A stretch of DNA of 6,556 bases. Origin: Bacteroidota bacterium (GTDB taxonomy: Bacteria > Bacteroidota > Bacteroidia > CAILMK01). The stretch covers positions 1-6,556 of the forward strand of contig JABDEJ010000094.1 in the NCBI GenBank assembly GCA_013287095.1, in the 5' to 3' direction. The first letter of the stretch is position 1. Each line of letters begins with the position of its first letter. The notes under the pieces were generated by a model. That model saw nothing but the letters and a program-made list of their open reading frames with translations. It did no database searches and was not told the origin of the DNA. Below, one piece after another: positions 5,674 through 6,556 of the stretch. The position numbers and the translations under genes are program-made.

Positions 5674-5822
5674 AGAAACGGTATTTGTGAAGGAGGCTTA
5701 GAAAACGGCTTCCACGTTTAGTTCGGCCTGCTCTATGCCATTGGGTCGAGCCTTATTTTGCTTTCATCCCTGTCTCCTGACAAACCTGAAATTCAAGAAA
5801 TAAAACTATTAGCAGCTCATTT
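5674..5822. other. Intergenic stretch without a recognised gene
   Basis: Between the DUF433 promoter element and the SDR stop codon I see no gene with a start codon, no tRNA and no convincing terminator hairpin. On the minus strand, two overlapping frames stay open without starts: one in frame with DUF433 (from about 5763), and one of 21 codons reading through PNGIEQAELNVEAVF to a TAA at about 5699. The second looks protein-like and could be the tail of a lost gene, but it is too short to assign. Confidence 0.4.
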
Positions 5823-6556
5823 TTACCAAGGCAGCGTACCGAGCGTTGCGTGCGTAAATGTACCCGTCGGGCCGTCAGGACCAAGCATCGCAACACGAAC
5901 CGCCTCTGCAGCACCCTGCTCAACGGTCTCCGTACCCGCATATTCGTTAAGGTTTGTTTTAGTAAAGCCCGGAGAAACGGCGTTGACCTTTATCGGGGTT
6001 GACTCCAACTCGATTGCCATAGCAAGGGTCATGGCGTTCAGAGCCGTTTTGGATGCAGGGTATACAGGACCAAAGTTCTGGCGTTGCACATAAGCCGGGT
6101 CTGAATTTCTGGTCAAAGAACCAACGCCACTTGAGACATTGACAATACGAGCCGCCGGTGCTTCGCGCAGAAGCGGCAACATCGCCTGGTAAACAGCAAG
6201 AGGGCCGAACACATTGGTCTCCCACACGGTTCGCACTTCATCAAGCGATACATTACTTGGCCGGACCAACTTAGCATATTCAGCGACCGATTGACCGGGC
6301 TTTTTGGTGGTATTTGAGATAGCTGCATTGTTAATGAGTACATCAAGATGCCCATACTCATTGCGGATGCGCTCAGCTGCAGCATCGATTGAAACGCTAT
6401 CCGTCACGTCAAGCTGCAGGGCGTGAGCATCAGGTCCAACTTCCTTTGCTGCTACCTCACCGCGTTCAAGATTGCGTGACCCTACGAGTACGCTGAAGCC
6501 GTGTTTTACGAGATCCTTTGCGATCTGAAGACCGATTCCCTGATTAGCCCCTGTTA
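5823..6556 (-). CDS. Short-chain dehydrogenase/reductase (SDR), 5'-partial at the right edge
   Basis: SDR enzymes use NAD(P)H to reduce or oxidise carbonyl or alcohol groups. The frame is open to the right edge: bases above 6407 encode TGANQGIG, the SDR cofactor-binding glycine motif, then SRN and LDVTDS. The GTG at 6407 is therefore the internal valine of LDVTDS and not a start; only a few N-terminal residues should be missing. Counting from the first complete visible codon, the motifs are NNAA (75-78), the catalytic Asn of WETNVFG (114), VSSGVGS holding the catalytic Ser (140-146), and YPASK with Tyr165 and Lys169. VNAVSPGFTKT follows, as in classical SDRs. In all, 243 residues are visible. 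The substrate cannot be told from the sequence; the overall look is of carbonyl-reductase-like SDRs. The gene is visibly GC-richer (55-60% in two sampled lines) than its neighbours, hinting at acquisition from elsewhere. Confidence 0.93.
   Translation of the reverse strand, partial: TGANQGIGLQIAKDLVKHGFSVLVGSRNLERGEVAAKEVGPDAHALQLDVTDSVSIDAAAERIRNEYGHLDVLINNAAISNTTKKPGQSVAEYAKLVRPSNVSLDEVRTVWETNVFGPLAVYQAMLPLLREAPAARIVNVSSGVGSLTRNSDPAYVQRQNFGPVYPASKTALNAMTLAMAIELESTPIKVNAVSPGFTKTNLNEYAGTETVEQGAAEAVRVAMLGPDGPTGTFTHATLGTLPW

Noticed and set aside
5758..6093. Plus-strand 111-residue open frame opposite the SDR 3' end
   Set aside because: The opposite strand encodes a canonical SDR with its catalytic residues; this is a shadow.
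6405..6407. GTG as the start codon of the SDR gene
   Set aside because: The frame continues to the right edge and includes the TGANQGIG cofactor motif, so the GTG is internal.

Overview
The window looks like chromosomal DNA from a member of the Bacteroidota, probably near Chitinophagaceae or Sphingobacteriales. The evidence is a short-form NuoG, a menaquinone gene, TAnnTTTG-type promoter boxes, few Shine-Dalgarno sites and intergenic repeats of a kind I associate with that phylum. The assignment is inference; no search was run.

Layout from left to right. At 1-533 (+) is the 3' part of rpmA (ribosomal protein L27), whose start lies off the left edge; it carries a long Lys/Ala/Glu tail. A hairpin terminator at 558-590 separates it from the convergent menD (589-2280, -), which makes a menaquinone precursor. 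A 96-base gap (2281-2376) holds a REP-like imperfect palindrome and a short array of degenerate 8-base repeats. Then come nuoI, nuoH and a short nuoG (2377-4998, all -), tightly packed subunits of respiratory complex I. Upstream of nuoG, on the same strand, lies a two-gene DUF433 / DUF5615 PIN-like toxin-antitoxin pair (5070-5623). Its PIN-like gene is interrupted by an in-frame TAG at codon 10. After 199 bases without a recognised gene, the right end (5823-6556, -) holds most of a GC-richer short-chain dehydrogenase/reductase whose start is off the right edge.

How the genes work together: NuoG, NuoH and NuoI form part of the NADH-to-quinone electron path, and MenD makes a precursor of menaquinone, the likely quinone acceptor. 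The nuoG-nuoH-nuoI-menD block is therefore functionally coherent. However, the usual neighbours nuoF (before nuoG) and nuoJ (after nuoI) are missing, so the complex I genes are split in this genome or have been rearranged. The toxin-antitoxin pair and the SDR look like accessory genes placed upstream of this core block.

The observations most worth a second look are: (1) the amber-interrupted PIN-like gene, whose true start is fixed by an ATGA overlap with the antitoxin; (2) a nearly identical 23-base palindromic element at about 30 bases before both the antitoxin and nuoG; (3) the repeat elements lying just upstream of a TTG-started menD; (4) the four-cysteine site at the end of the short NuoG; (5) the repeated tail on L27. 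I did not find a clearly new multi-gene system.
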